Source of the DNA: NBML01 sp029939535
Lineage (GTDB): Bacteria > Desulfobacterota > Desulfobacteria > Desulfobacterales > Desulfobacteraceae
NCBI GenBank assembly: GCA_029939535.1
Contig: JAOZST010000008.1
Span: 1-42,063, forward strand
Length of the DNA: 42,063 nt
Direction: 5' to 3'
Made by a program: the position numbers and the translations under genes. A model generated the notes under the pieces. It searched no databases. It had not been told where the DNA came from and saw only the letters and a program-made list of their open reading frames with translations. Below, piece after piece: positions 25,020 through 34,595 of this stretch; positions within the stretch are counted from its first letter, which is position 1, and each line of letters begins with the position of its first letter.

Positions 25020-27986
25020 TTATCCCTGCCCGGCAGAATCGTTCAGCAGATCTCGAATTGTTCTTGCCAGATCATTCATTGGAATGGGTTTTGCCAGGAA
25101 TTTTTTGATACCAATTGCCCTGGCCCTGTCCCCTGAAATTTTTCCACTGTATCCCGAACAAATAATAATGGGCAAATCAGATCTTATCTTTAATATCTCA
25201 ATTGCAAGTTTTTCCCCTGTCATACCAGGCATTGTCATATCCGTGATAACAAGATCAAATGAATAAGGGTTTTTTTTGAAAACCTCCATGGCCTGGACCC
25301 CGTCTGAAAAGGTATATACTTTATATCCATAATGTTCTAAGAAAATTTTTGTTACTTCTAGGATTGTCTCTTCATCGTCGATGAGCATTATCCGTTCTGA
25401 TCCGCCAGGTAAAATATCTTTTTTTATTTTTGGAATATCGTGAACAAATTCTTCTGAAACTGGAAAATATACATGAAAGCTGGAACCTGTGCCTGGTTTG
25501 TTAAGCACCTGGATATGCCCCCTGTGTTCCTTAACAATTCCATGAACCACTGCCAGACCCATGCCAGTGCCTTTACCGGCTTTCTTGGTGGTGAAATAGG
25601 GATCAAATATATTATCCAGAATTTCAGGATCTATACCAGGGCCGGTATCACCTACTTCAAGCCTGAGATATTTTCCCGGTAATATCTTGAGTCTGGAAAT
25701 ACTATCATTCCTGGTAATTTCTTTGTCAATTAATTCCACGGTCAGCACACCCCCGGCATCCTGCATTGAATGAAAGGCGTTTGTACAGAGATTCATTATA
25801 ATCTGGTGGATTTTGGTGGGATCTGCCATGATCACTGCCCGGGAAATAATATTTTTTTCTATGGCTATGGTTGTGGGTATTGATGCCCGGAGCAGCTTAA
25901 GTGCCTCTTTGATCACAACAGATATTATAAGGGGTTGTTTTTTATTGGTGGATTTTCTGCTGAAGGTAAGAATCTGCTGAACCAGATCACTGGCCTTTTG
26001 CGCTCCATCTATAATTCGCTCAATATCTTTATTGGCTTTTTCAGGATCGGCCACATGATTTTTTGCCAACTGGGCAAAGCCGAATATACCTGATAATATA
26101 TTATTGAAATCATGGGCAATACCCCCGGCAAGGGTTCCAATGGCCTCCATTTTCTGGGCCTGCTGGAGTTGGGTTTCAAGTTTTTTTCTGTCTGTAATGT
26201 CTTTTAAATTAACCACAAGACCATTGTGGATTCCTTGTATATCCTTGATTATGGCGGCACTGAGGAGGATGGAAATGGTTTTGCCGTCTTTGGATAGTCT
26301 AGTTGTTTCAAATTGAACAGGAATCCCGGATTCATAGATTTCTTTTATTTTTGATTTAGCTTTTTCCTGCTGATCTTTCGGGACAAAGGGAATACGTTTC
26401 CCCTGTAATTCATCCAGGGACCATCCAAAAACTTCGGTAAAGGCAGGATTTAAATATAATGGATATCCATCAACATCATATACTGCAACGGGATCAGGGT
26501 TTGCCAGAAAAATTGCTTTTAATCTTTCTTCGCTTTCTCTTAATTTTTCTTCAGCTTTCTTTCGCTGGGATATGTCCCGGACGACGGACAGAACGATATC
26601 CTGACCCTTGATATGCATTTTGTGGTTATGTACTTCAATGGGCACAGTATGGCCGTTTTTGTGTAAATCCAAGCCCTCAAAAAAATTACCCTGAGATAGT
26701 TCCTTTTGGATTGCCAATCCTGGTTTGCCGCGCATTTCAGGGGCCTGGATATCGGCTACTGTCATGGTTTGGAACTCTTCACGGGTATAACCGAGCATTT
26801 TGGATGCTGCTGCATTGGCATCAATGATCTGGTCATCCAGAGCTTCAGTAAAAATGGCATCCGGGGCCTCTTCAAAAAGCATGCGGAACTTTTCATCGCT
26901 TTCACGCAGCGCTTCAGTGCGCTCCTCAACCCTGTTTTCCAGTTCTTTGTTGCTTTGTTCCAAAGAGTTGTTTAACGCGGCTATTTTTTTAAAAAGTATG
27001 TTGAAATTGAAATAAAGGATAACAAAAGCAAAGGAAAGAAGGCCCAGGGCAAAAATAATTGTCATGAGAATATCGCGTTTTGCTCTGGAGGCTATATTCT
27101 CAATATTTATCAATGAAAGTCCTCCTGCAATAACATCTCCTTTAAAATTCATGAAATCAGCACTGTGTATGAGGGCATGGGTTATCCCATTCAGTTTGAT
27201 CTGCTGTATTTCCTTTTCAAGATCAAGGTCTTCTGGTAATTCTTGAAAATAGGGATTGCCGCAGCTGAAAACTGCATGGTTTCCGATGGTTTTATATGCT
27301 TTATCCAGGAGAATTGTTTTGCTGAGTTCTATTTTTGGGAAAAAAAGGGCAATACCGGCTTCTATAATGCTATGTTCGTGCAGGTGATCATGATTGATTT
27401 TGTTTAATTGATCCAGGAAAAACGCTGCATCCAGGCCGAATCCAATGAGCCCGATGAATTTTTTATCCACAAAAACTGGATGCACAATACGATATTGAAG
27501 TCCGTGTTTTACTATTTCAAATCCGTAATGCATCTTTTGGGTTTGGGTGCTTTCTTTTGCCATTGGACTGAGAAAACTAACATCATCACCATACAATTCA
27601 GGACTTTGAACTCTGAAAAAAACTATATTGTCAGGTTTTATGAAAAAAAGAGATTTAAAATAAATATTTTCCTTTTTAAATATCTCCAGGAGCTCTTCGG
27701 ATTGCTGCAAAAGCTTTTCCCTGTCTCCGGCTGCAAAGGCATTCATTACCTTTGTTCTTGAAGTGATAAGGCTTAGAATACGGGATTTGTAATTTTTGGA
27801 TGTTTGATTTACCAACAGCGTTATCTGTTTCTGGAGGCTGTATTGTTCACTGTGAATAGTATCTGACAGAGCCTGTCTCTGTTGTTTGATAAAAATAAAG
27901 AGGAAAAGCAGGGTCAATAATGTGATGACAATTCCAACGGCCATTAAGGCCTGGGTTCTTGGGTTGGTTTTTTGAAAAAGAATCAT
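25020..27986 (-). CDS. Membrane hybrid histidine kinase: dCache, two PAS, HisKA, HATPase, receiver
   Basis: 988 residues from ATG 27986 (MILFQKTNPRTQ), which places the first membrane helix at residues 12-35. A GTG at 28055 would add 23 residues; neither start has a clear ribosome site. Order: helix, large periplasmic double-Cache sensor (about 45-285), second helix (about 303-325), coiled coil, PAS (about 370-480) and PAS (about 490-605), then HisKA with the phospho-acceptor in IAHDFNNILSG, HATPase with GDTGPGIDPE and GKGTGMGLAVVHG, and a receiver with LVITDMTMPG (phospho-Asp) and the Lys in LAKPIP. It should autophosphorylate and relay to its own receiver; no partner output protein is adjacent. 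Confidence 0.93.
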   Translation of the reverse strand: MILFQKTNPRTQALMAVGIVITLLTLLFLFIFIKQQRQALSDTIHSEQYSLQKQITLLVNQTSKNYKSRILSLITSRTKVMNAFAAGDREKLLQQSEELLEIFKKENIYFKSLFFIKPDNIVFFRVQSPELYGDDVSFLSPMAKESTQTQKMHYGFEIVKHGLQYRIVHPVFVDKKFIGLIGFGLDAAFFLDQLNKINHDHLHEHSIIEAGIALFFPKIELSKTILLDKAYKTIGNHAVFSCGNPYFQELPEDLDLEKEIQQIKLNGITHALIHSADFMNFKGDVIAGGLSLINIENIASRAKRDILMTIIFALGLLSFAFVILYFNFNILFKKIAALNNSLEQSNKELENRVEERTEALRESDEKFRMLFEEAPDAIFTEALDDQIIDANAAASKMLGYTREEFQTMTVADIQAPEMRGKPGLAIQKELSQGNFFEGLDLHKNGHTVPIEVHNHKMHIKGQDIVLSVVRDISQRKKAEEKLRESEERLKAIFLANPDPVAVYDVDGYPLYLNPAFTEVFGWSLDELQGKRIPFVPKDQQEKAKSKIKEIYESGIPVQFETTRLSKDGKTISILLSAAIIKDIQGIHNGLVVNLKDITDRKKLETQLQQAQKMEAIGTLAGGIAHDFNNILSGIFGFAQLAKNHVADPEKANKDIERIIDGAQKASDLVQQILTFSRKSTNKKQPLIISVVIKEALKLLRASIPTTIAIEKNIISRAVIMADPTKIHQIIMNLCTNAFHSMQDAGGVLTVELIDKEITRNDSISRLKILPGKYLRLEVGDTGPGIDPEILDNIFDPYFTTKKAGKGTGMGLAVVHGIVKEHRGHIQVLNKPGTGSSFHVYFPVSEEFVHDIPKIKKDILPGGSERIMLIDDEETILEVTKIFLEHYGYKVYTFSDGVQAMEVFKKNPYSFDLVITDMTMPGMTGEKLAIEILKIRSDLPIIICSGYSGKISGDRARAIGIKKFLAKPIPMNDLARTIRDLLNDSAGQG

Positions 27987-28180
27987 AGTTTTTATCTGTT
28001 TTCGCGAAATGGATTTACAAGTTTCAAATCTGGAATTAGTTCTAAAGTGGCCCACTCATATTAAAAATACTACTATACATTATTTATAGATGCCAGGCAA
28101 ATTAAATAAAAGGGGTGAATCAGAACAGGTATGAATCAGAACCTGGAACAGCTTGAGAACAATGAGGTTTTCCAGGCAGA

Positions 28181-29206
28181 TTAAAACCTTGATTCAATGG
28201 CCTCAATGGCATCCAGTGCGGCATCCTTGAGATCCTGATGATCAAAGTTTTTTAAAATTTTCTGAATCCATGCCTTTGTCTCAAGGCTTCCTGTTTCTCC
28301 AAGGGCATATAAAAGGTCCCCCTGGACCGGGATTTCCATATTATCAAATTTCTGGATGAGCATAGGACATAATCTAAGCCCCAGTTCCGGGCATTTCTCC
28401 CCAAGGGTTTCCACAACTACCATGGCGCCCAGCCGAACTGACCATACTCTATGCAAAAGTAACTGGACAAAGGCCTTAAAAATGGTATTGGCCTTGATCA
28501 TCTCCCGGGCTATCCAGTCTGCACCCCCCTGTTCCAGAATGTTTTTCAGGGTTTCAGGGCTAAGTTGAGACGGATTACGCCGGGTGATCATGGAAAGGAT
28601 CTCCTGCGCAGACACGGCACCGGTCCATCTGAAATCATTGTCAAGGATCAGGCAGGGGGCGGATAAAACCTTGTCCTTTTGGGCGGCTTCCGGGAACAGG
28701 GTCCCGTCTATAATCTGCAGCTGAATTTTATCGGATAAAACAGCCAGGGGTATGACTGTATTGACCACCCCGGGACAATGGGGGCAGTGCAGGGCAATAT
28801 AGAGCACAAGGCTGCAGGGGATGGAAATTTTATCCAGAAGTCCCTGGATCTCATCAGAAACCCAGGGCTTCTGTTCATTAATACAGGACAGGGCATCCAG
28901 AAACGGGGGCAGTTCCTTATCCAGGGCCAGGGCTGAATAGATAATATTCTCCTTTATCAGGAACCCTGGCAGATTGGCTTCCCTGTCCGTGAGATTTACC
29001 TGGTCCGTGAGATTTGCCTGGTCCATGAGATCTGTCTGGTCTAGGGTATCCACCTGGAACATGGGGACAATATCGGACAATTCCCTGGCAAACTTTTTAA
29101 ATTTTTCTTTTTCCCCATGATCTGAAATTAAAAGGGGCAGGCGCATGGGCCGGGCGTTTTTTTCTGCCCAGGCCAGAATTATATTTCTGGAATTTTCATC
29201 AATCAT
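28181..29206 (-). CDS. Thioredoxin-fold (CPHC) protein with C-terminal HEAT-like repeats
   Basis: 341 residues. The middle part (about 115-205) is a thioredoxin/glutaredoxin fold with IALHCPHCPGVVNTV; CPHC is the active site seen in the N-terminal domain of AhpF and in protein disulfide oxidoreductases. The following LSAPCLILDNDFRWTGAVSAQEIL matches the cis-Pro and final helix. About 235-341 are HEAT-like helices. The N-terminus resembles a second, motif-less thioredoxin half, as in AhpF, and is interrupted by an 18-bp tandem repeat encoding LTDQVN-type units. No reductase domain is attached, so the electron donor is unknown. ATG 29206 has GAGGA upstream. Dispersed repeat C starts 23 bp upstream. 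Confidence 0.75.
   Translation of the reverse strand: MIDENSRNIILAWAEKNARPMRLPLLISDHGEKEKFKKFARELSDIVPMFQVDTLDQTDLMDQANLTDQVNLTDREANLPGFLIKENIIYSALALDKELPPFLDALSCINEQKPWVSDEIQGLLDKISIPCSLVLYIALHCPHCPGVVNTVIPLAVLSDKIQLQIIDGTLFPEAAQKDKVLSAPCLILDNDFRWTGAVSAQEILSMITRRNPSQLSPETLKNILEQGGADWIAREMIKANTIFKAFVQLLLHRVWSVRLGAMVVVETLGEKCPELGLRLCPMLIQKFDNMEIPVQGDLLYALGETGSLETKAWIQKILKNFDHQDLKDAALDAIEAIESRF
28981..29052 (-). repeat. In-frame 18-bp tandem repeat, about four units, in the thioredoxin-HEAT gene
   Basis: Units start near 28981, 28999, 29017 and 29035. The two central units differ at two of 18 positions (CCTGGTCCGTGAGATTTG against CCTGGTCCATGAGATCTG). They encode the chain T-L-D-Q-T-D / L-M-D-Q-A-N / L-T-D-Q-V-N / L-T-D-R. 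The outer units are diverged. Confidence 0.9.
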
Positions 29207-29228
29207 TGGATATCCTCTTTTTTTAATT

Positions 29229-29322
29229 TAGTATAGGAATTTGCATTTAGCCGTTAGCCATTAGGTTTTTGCTAAGAGCCAACAGCTAATGGCTAAAAGC
29301 TCGTGCGATAGCGCGCTAATTT
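29229..29322 (+). repeat. Dispersed palindromic intergenic repeat, copy C
   Basis: 94 bp with left end TAGTATAGGAATTTGCATTT and right end GATAGCGCGCTAATTT; an internal 11-bp inverted repeat TTAGCCATTAG/CTAATGGCTAA. It is closest to copy A in length. It sits between the divergent thioredoxin-HEAT gene and the EndoQ-UvrD gene and may affect their promoters. Confidence 0.92.
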
Positions 29323-29430
29323 AATGGCTTTCTATCTTTACCAGAATCCTGCTTTTAAATTAAGCAAAAATCATGTAAATAAATTGAACCCTTGAAATTA
29401 ATATAAATTCCATAAGGCAGGCAGATATAT

Positions 29431-32400
29431 ATGAAGTTTATCGCAGATCTCCACATCCACTCCAAATATTCACGGGCCACAGCTAAAAATCTTGACCTGG
29501 AAAATCTTTATTATACAGCCCAGATCAAGGGTATTTCCCTGGTTGGAACCGGGGATTTCACGTTTCCGGCATGGATAGAAGAGATTGAATCAAAGCTTGA
29601 GGAAACCGAACCTGGAATTTTTTCTTTGAAAAAACAAATTGCCCGGGAAATAGACCAGACTGTTCCAGAATCATGCCGGAATCCAGTTCGGTTTATCCTC
29701 CAGACAGAGATCAGTAATATTTATAAAAAAGATGACAGGGTCCGGAAAAATCATAATTTGATTTATCTGCCCGATATTAAAACCGTTAAAAAATTTAATG
29801 CCAGGCTGGATGCCATTGGAAATATCAAATCCGACGGCCGGCCTATCCTGGGCCTTGATGCCAGGAATCTTCTGGAAATAGTGATGGAGACAAATGAAGA
29901 CGGGTTTTTGATCCCGGCCCATATCTGGACTCCCTGGTTTTCCATGTTTGGATCAAAATCCGGGTTTGACACAATTGAAGAATGTTTTGATGATCTAAAG
30001 GATCAGATTTTTGCCGTGGAGACAGGGCTTTCTTCTGATTTGCCCATGAACTGGCGGGTGGCTGAACTGGATCATGTGTCTTTGATCTCAAATTCCGATG
30101 CCCATTCTCCAGGATACCTGGGTCGGAATGCTTCTGTATTTAATACAGATCTGGATTATTATTCCATTAGAAAAGCCCTTGAAACAAGAGATCTTACTGC
30201 TTTTCAGGGTACCCTGGACATGTATCCGGACCAGGGAAAATATCATTATGACGGCCACAGGAAATGCAATATCAGTCTGAATCCAGCTGAAACAGCAGAA
30301 CTTAGTAATATCTGCCCTGAATGTGGTAAACCCCTTACCCTGGGAGTGCTCCACAGGGTTCAGGAACTGGCCATCAGAGAGGAAGGATTTATGCCTGAAA
30401 ACCGCCAGGGCTATACAAGTATAATTCCCCTTGCCGATATTTTGTCTGAAATCTTCGGGGTGGGTCCTAAGACCAAAAAAGTGAATAAGTATTACCAAAA
30501 GGCAATAGAAATCCTGGGACCGGAATTGAAAATTTTAACGGACCTGTCCCATGATAAAATTGAAAAGGCAGGTGTGCCACTGCTGGCAGAAGCTGTCATG
30601 AGGATGCGCAAGGGTGATATTTATATTGATCCCGGGTTTGACGGTGAATTTGGAAAGGTGAAAATTTTTGATCTGGATGAGAAACAAGAGCTATTGGGTG
30701 AGAAAGATCTCTTGTTTGCCCTGCCTGTTCCAGGGACCACAAAAAATAAAAAAATCTTTTCAGCTTTGGTAAAAAAACCCAAACCAGAACTAAAACAGGT
30801 CCGGCCTGCCAGGGAACCAGGACTTTTGGAGGGGTTGAATCCTGACCAGAAACAGGCGGTTGAATCCACTGCCCGGGCAATTATGATCCAGGCGGGACCC
30901 GGTACGGGAAAGACCAGGACATTAACCGCAAAAATTGCCTTTATGGTTTCTGAAAAAACAGCTGATCCCCATGATATACTGGCACTGACATTTACCAATA
31001 AAGCAGCCAAAGAGCTTTCCCAGCGTATTGATGCCTTTCTTCCCAGGACAGACTCCAAGGTATTGGCGGCCACATTCCATGGGTTTTGCCTGGGAATTTT
31101 AAAAGAGTACCTGGGTTTTAAAAACAATTTAATGGATGACGAGCTGAGGCTGGAACTGATTTCAAATGCCCTTGAATCAGTGGAAAAAGAAAATTTTTCC
31201 GGGAAAAAATGGGCAAAAAAAATGGACAGGATAATTTCTCTGTGCAAACAACAGCTTCTGGGACCAGAGGATGATTTGTCCGACGTGGCAGAAGAGGTTG
31301 ATATTTCAGCATTCAAAGAGGTGTATGCTGTGTTTCAGGAGCTGTGCAGGAAATCGAATCTTGTGGGTTTTGAGGATTTGATTTTTTTATGCCACCATAG
31401 TCTTTCAACCTCCCTGGATTTTCTGTCAAAAATCCAGGCCCGGTTTCAGCATATATTTGTTGATGAATATCAGGATTTAAATTTTGCTCAATACGAATTG
31501 GTTAAATTGCTGGCTCAAAAGTCCAGTATCGTTGTTATTGGAGACCCGAACCAGTCCATTTACGGATTCCGGGGATCTGATAATAAATATTTTAAAAGAT
31601 TTACAAAGGATTATCCTGGTTGTGAACAGATTCTGCTGAAACAAAATTATAGGTCCACCCAGAATATTCTGGATGCCTCTTTTCAAATGATTTCCAAATC
31701 CATGGAGGCCAATGGATCACAGAAAATTTTTTCCAACATGAACACAGTACAAAAATTGATTGTCAAGGAAACATCCAGCGAGACGTCCGAGGCAGTGGCC
31801 GTGGGTAAGATGATTGAAAAATGCCTGGGAGGGTTTTCTTTCTTTTCCATGGATGCCCGATCTAATGATATAGGGTCCAACGATATAGTATTCGGTGATA
31901 TGGGCGGTGAAAAAGAGTATTCTTTTTCAGACTTTGCTGTTCTATACCGGACCAGGAAACAATGTGATGCCTTTATAAAGGTGTTTGAAAAGGAAGGTAT
32001 CCCATTCCAGACTGCCGATAAAAAAAAATATTCAGACATGGACGGTATACGTCAGGTTTTAAGCCTTTTCCGATTGGTCACACACAGGGCCGGGAACAAG
32101 GATGTTAAGGTCCTGCTGGAACATTTTAAGCTGAAACCAAACAAGGTTAGCGCCAATGGGGTATTTGGCCCGATATATGACCCGATATATAAAAGGGTCC
32201 ATGGCCGGGACAGCTTTGAATGTCTGGATATTTTAACTGAATCCCTTGATTTAAAAATGAAGATTGAGCAAGACCAGATCCTTGGCACAGCATATGAAAA
32301 ACTTAGATCCCTGGCCCTTCTCTATCCAGTGCCTGAAGATTTCATGGATGCTCTGGTTTTGAACCAGGACCCGGATCACCTGGCCCGATCTGCTGAAAAA

Positions 32401-32766
32401 GTTTCCCTGATGACCATGCATTCAGCCAAGGGCCTGGAATTTCCTGTGGTATTTGTCACTGGCTGTGAACAGGGACTGATCCCCTTTGCACGGGACGGGA
32501 AAACCTGTGACAATCCTGAAGAGGAGCGACGTCTTTTCTACGTGGCAATGACCCGGGCCAGGGATGTCCTTTGTTTGACTTATGCCAGAAAAAGAAGCAT
32601 ATATGGGACCTGGAAAAATCAGCAAAGGTCTTTTTTTATTGATGATATTGAAAAAAGACTGGCCCAGTATGAAGCCCAATACCCCAAACCTATTACCAGG
32701 GTAGGGGAGAAACAAAGGGAGACTCAATTGGAGTTGTTCACGGAAATGAATCCCTTGAAAAAATAA
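29431..32766 (+). CDS. EndoQ-like PHP nuclease fused to UvrD/Rep-type helicase
   Basis: 1111 residues. Residues 1-400: a PHP metallo-nuclease with DLHIHSKYS, VGTGDFTFPAW, LQTEIS, PAHIWTPWF and NSDAHSPGYLGR, then a four-Cys zinc site (C..C..CPECGKP) and LGVLHRVQELA. This layout resembles endonuclease Q, which cuts DNA 5' of deaminated bases and abasic sites. A helix-hairpin-helix-like segment follows. Residues about 470-1090: superfamily 1 helicase with Walker A GPGTGKT, LTFTNKAAKEL, IFVDEYQD, IGDPNQSIYGFRGSD, LKQNYRST, MTMHSAKGLEFPVVF and VAMTRARD. All motifs are intact. Fusing nuclease and helicase suggests excision repair of deaminated DNA by one chain. Diverged 15-bp repeats lie at about 31858-31902. 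ATG 29431 has a modest AGGCAGG site. Confidence 0.92.
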   Translation: MKFIADLHIHSKYSRATAKNLDLENLYYTAQIKGISLVGTGDFTFPAWIEEIESKLEETEPGIFSLKKQIAREIDQTVPESCRNPVRFILQTEISNIYKKDDRVRKNHNLIYLPDIKTVKKFNARLDAIGNIKSDGRPILGLDARNLLEIVMETNEDGFLIPAHIWTPWFSMFGSKSGFDTIEECFDDLKDQIFAVETGLSSDLPMNWRVAELDHVSLISNSDAHSPGYLGRNASVFNTDLDYYSIRKALETRDLTAFQGTLDMYPDQGKYHYDGHRKCNISLNPAETAELSNICPECGKPLTLGVLHRVQELAIREEGFMPENRQGYTSIIPLADILSEIFGVGPKTKKVNKYYQKAIEILGPELKILTDLSHDKIEKAGVPLLAEAVMRMRKGDIYIDPGFDGEFGKVKIFDLDEKQELLGEKDLLFALPVPGTTKNKKIFSALVKKPKPELKQVRPAREPGLLEGLNPDQKQAVESTARAIMIQAGPGTGKTRTLTAKIAFMVSEKTADPHDILALTFTNKAAKELSQRIDAFLPRTDSKVLAATFHGFCLGILKEYLGFKNNLMDDELRLELISNALESVEKENFSGKKWAKKMDRIISLCKQQLLGPEDDLSDVAEEVDISAFKEVYAVFQELCRKSNLVGFEDLIFLCHHSLSTSLDFLSKIQARFQHIFVDEYQDLNFAQYELVKLLAQKSSIVVIGDPNQSIYGFRGSDNKYFKRFTKDYPGCEQILLKQNYRSTQNILDASFQMISKSMEANGSQKIFSNMNTVQKLIVKETSSETSEAVAVGKMIEKCLGGFSFFSMDARSNDIGSNDIVFGDMGGEKEYSFSDFAVLYRTRKQCDAFIKVFEKEGIPFQTADKKKYSDMDGIRQVLSLFRLVTHRAGNKDVKVLLEHFKLKPNKVSANGVFGPIYDPIYKRVHGRDSFECLDILTESLDLKMKIEQDQILGTAYEKLRSLALLYPVPEDFMDALVLNQDPDHLARSAEKVSLMTMHSAKGLEFPVVFVTGCEQGLIPFARDGKTCDNPEEERRLFYVAMTRARDVLCLTYARKRSIYGTWKNQQRSFFIDDIEKRLAQYEAQYPKPITRVGEKQRETQLELFTEMNPLKK

Positions 32767-32843
32767 ATTTCAGGTTCTAGGAAAACCGGCAGGAAAAAAA
32801 GGATAGTGAAAAAAAGGATCGTGAAAAGAAAACAGAGAAAATA

Positions 32844-33476
32844 TTGAAAAGAGAAAATAAAATAGTCGGGATTTGGCCTGATATAAAGCCTATACTAAGA
32901 TGGATCACTGATTTGATCTGCATTTTGGTTTTTTGTCTGGCCTTTATTTCTCCAAAGCATACCCTGGCCGATATTTATAAATATATTGACGGCAAAGGTG
33001 TCGTTCATTACACCAATGCCCCCACCTCATCGGATTTTGTATTGTATATCAGGGAGGCTCCAGTAAAGATAACGTCCCGGCCCCTTTCCCGGGATTATGA
33101 TGCCATTATTCAAAAAGCCCAGGAAAAATACGGGATTGAGTTTTCTCTGATCAAGGCAGTGATTCAGGCTGAATCTGGTTTTAATTCCCAGGCTGTTTCG
33201 AAAAAAGGAGCCAAAGGCCTTATGCAGATCATGCCGGAAAATTATAAGGCCCTGGCTGTATCAGACCCCTTTGATCCGTCCCAGAATATCATGGGAGGCA
33301 CAAGGTATTTGAAACAGCTTTTGAAACGATATGAAAATAAACTGCCCCTGGCCCTGGCAGCATACAATGCAGGACCAGAAGCAGTGGACAAATATAGACA
33401 GATTCCTCCCTACAGGGAAACCCGGAATTATGTCCAAAAAGTGATGACCCTTTACAGCAAGTACAAGAATATTTAA
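32844..33476 (+). CDS. Lytic transglycosylase (SLT domain) with DUF4124 module
   Basis: 210 residues. A signal anchor (about 18-42, ITDLICILVFCLAFISPKHTLA) sends it to the cell envelope. Residues 43-70 form a DUF4124 module (DIYKYIDGKGVVHYTNAP). Residues about 85-205 are the SLT domain: the catalytic Glu in IQAESGFN, GAKGLMQIMP, NIMGGTRYL and LALAAYNAGPEAV. It cleaves peptidoglycan and makes 1,6-anhydro-muramyl ends. The start is a TTG at 32844 with an AGAGAAAA site, so the true start is uncertain. Its stop overlaps the end of galU on the other strand by 4 bp, so the two genes are convergent without a terminator between them. Confidence 0.9.
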   Translation: MKRENKIVGIWPDIKPILRWITDLICILVFCLAFISPKHTLADIYKYIDGKGVVHYTNAPTSSDFVLYIREAPVKITSRPLSRDYDAIIQKAQEKYGIEFSLIKAVIQAESGFNSQAVSKKGAKGLMQIMPENYKALAVSDPFDPSQNIMGGTRYLKQLLKRYENKLPLALAAYNAGPEAVDKYRQIPPYRETRNYVQKVMTLYSKYKNI

Positions 33477-34345
33477 AATTCTTTTTGAATCTCTTTGATA
33501 AAGTGTATCAGCTTATCTCTCATGTCGGGTCGTTCCAGTGCAAAGGCCAGGTTGGCCATCTGGAACCCTACCTTGTCTCCGCAATCAAACCGGTTCCCTT
33601 CAAATTTATAACCAAAAATGGGTTGTTCCTTAAGAAGGGCTTTCATGGCATCTGTCAGCTGGATCTCTCCGCCAGCGCCTTTTTCTTTTTTCCCCAGCAG
33701 TTTAAAAATGTTGGGTGTGAGGATATACCGGCCTATGATGGCCAGATTGGAAGGGGCATCTTCCGGGGCTGGTTTTTCAACCATGTCATTAATTCGTACG
33801 ATATCGTTTTCCAATTTTGAGGCATCCAGAATTCCATACTTGTCAGTCTGGTCCTTTTCCACCTCCATGACCGCTGCAATGGAAGCCCTGAACCTGTCAA
33901 ATTTTTTTACCATCTCAGACAGCACTGGTTTGCTGGTCTGAATCAGGTCATCTGCAAGAAGAACGGCAAAAGGCTCATCTCCCACAATATCCCTGGCGCA
34001 CCAGATGGCATGACCCAGTCCCAGTGGTTCATTCTGGCGGGTATAGATAATGGTACCGGTTTTGGGCACCAGTTCCTGGATCTGTTTGAGCATATCCTCC
34101 TTACCCTTGTTTTTAAGGGATAATTCAAGCTCAAAAGAGCGGTCAAAATGGTCTTCCAGGGCTTTTTTGCCCCTGCCCGTCACAAAGATGATATGTTCGA
34201 TGCCGGCAGCAAATGCTTCTTCCACGGCATATTGAATAATGGGCTTGTCAACAACTGGTAGCATTTCCTTTGCCATGGCTTTGGTGGCGGGAATAAACCG
34301 GGTGCCTAGTCCTGCTACCGGGAAAACCGCCTTCTTAATTTTCAT
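33473..34345 (-). CDS. galU: UTP-glucose-1-phosphate uridylyltransferase
   Basis: 290 residues from ATG 34345, with AAGGAG 5 bases upstream; the frame extends to 34432 but the family starts at MKIKKAVFPVAGLGTRFIPAT. GalU motifs: the nucleotide loop AGLGTRFIPATKAMAKEMLP, KPIIQYAVEEA, EPLGLGHAI, VLLADDL and EKPAPEDAPSN with the catalytic Lys. It makes UDP-glucose from UTP and glucose-1-phosphate for polysaccharide and lipid synthesis. The next gene, divergent, is a YvcK-type UDP-sugar-binding protein. Confidence 0.96.
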   Translation of the reverse strand: MKIKKAVFPVAGLGTRFIPATKAMAKEMLPVVDKPIIQYAVEEAFAAGIEHIIFVTGRGKKALEDHFDRSFELELSLKNKGKEDMLKQIQELVPKTGTIIYTRQNEPLGLGHAIWCARDIVGDEPFAVLLADDLIQTSKPVLSEMVKKFDRFRASIAAVMEVEKDQTDKYGILDASKLENDIVRINDMVEKPAPEDAPSNLAIIGRYILTPNIFKLLGKKEKGAGGEIQLTDAMKALLKEQPIFGYKFEGNRFDCGDKVGFQMANLAFALERPDMRDKLIHFIKEIQKEF

Positions 34346-34520
34346 AACAACTCCTTGGATTTTTTTTCTGTCTGAAAATGAAAAACTGCCTGGGCATAAA
34401 TTTTCAGCAGGATAAGAGAAATAATACTTCACCTGTTTTTATGTAAAAGAGATTCAGATGTCAAATGTATTTTATTTGTTTTTGAACTCCATAAGACTTA
34501 AAGTTTTTACAATAAAATTT

Positions 34521-34549
34521 TTTACATTCACTTTTTTGTTTGATATAGG
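34521..34549 (+). promoter_or_regulatory. Candidate promoter of the YvcK-type gene
   Basis: TTTACA, 17-base spacer, TATAGG, ending 47 bp before the ATG at 34596, in an AT-rich divergent region shared with galU. Five of six and four of six consensus bases. Confidence 0.45.
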
Positions 34550-34595
34550 CTTTTGAGAGTTGGAGAGTCTGAATTCTATTTAAAAAAGGAGATCC

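Noticed and set aside
34346..34432. 29-codon N-terminal extension of galU
   Set aside because: The GalU family starts at MKIKKAVFPVAG, and AAGGAG lies directly before the ATG at 34345.
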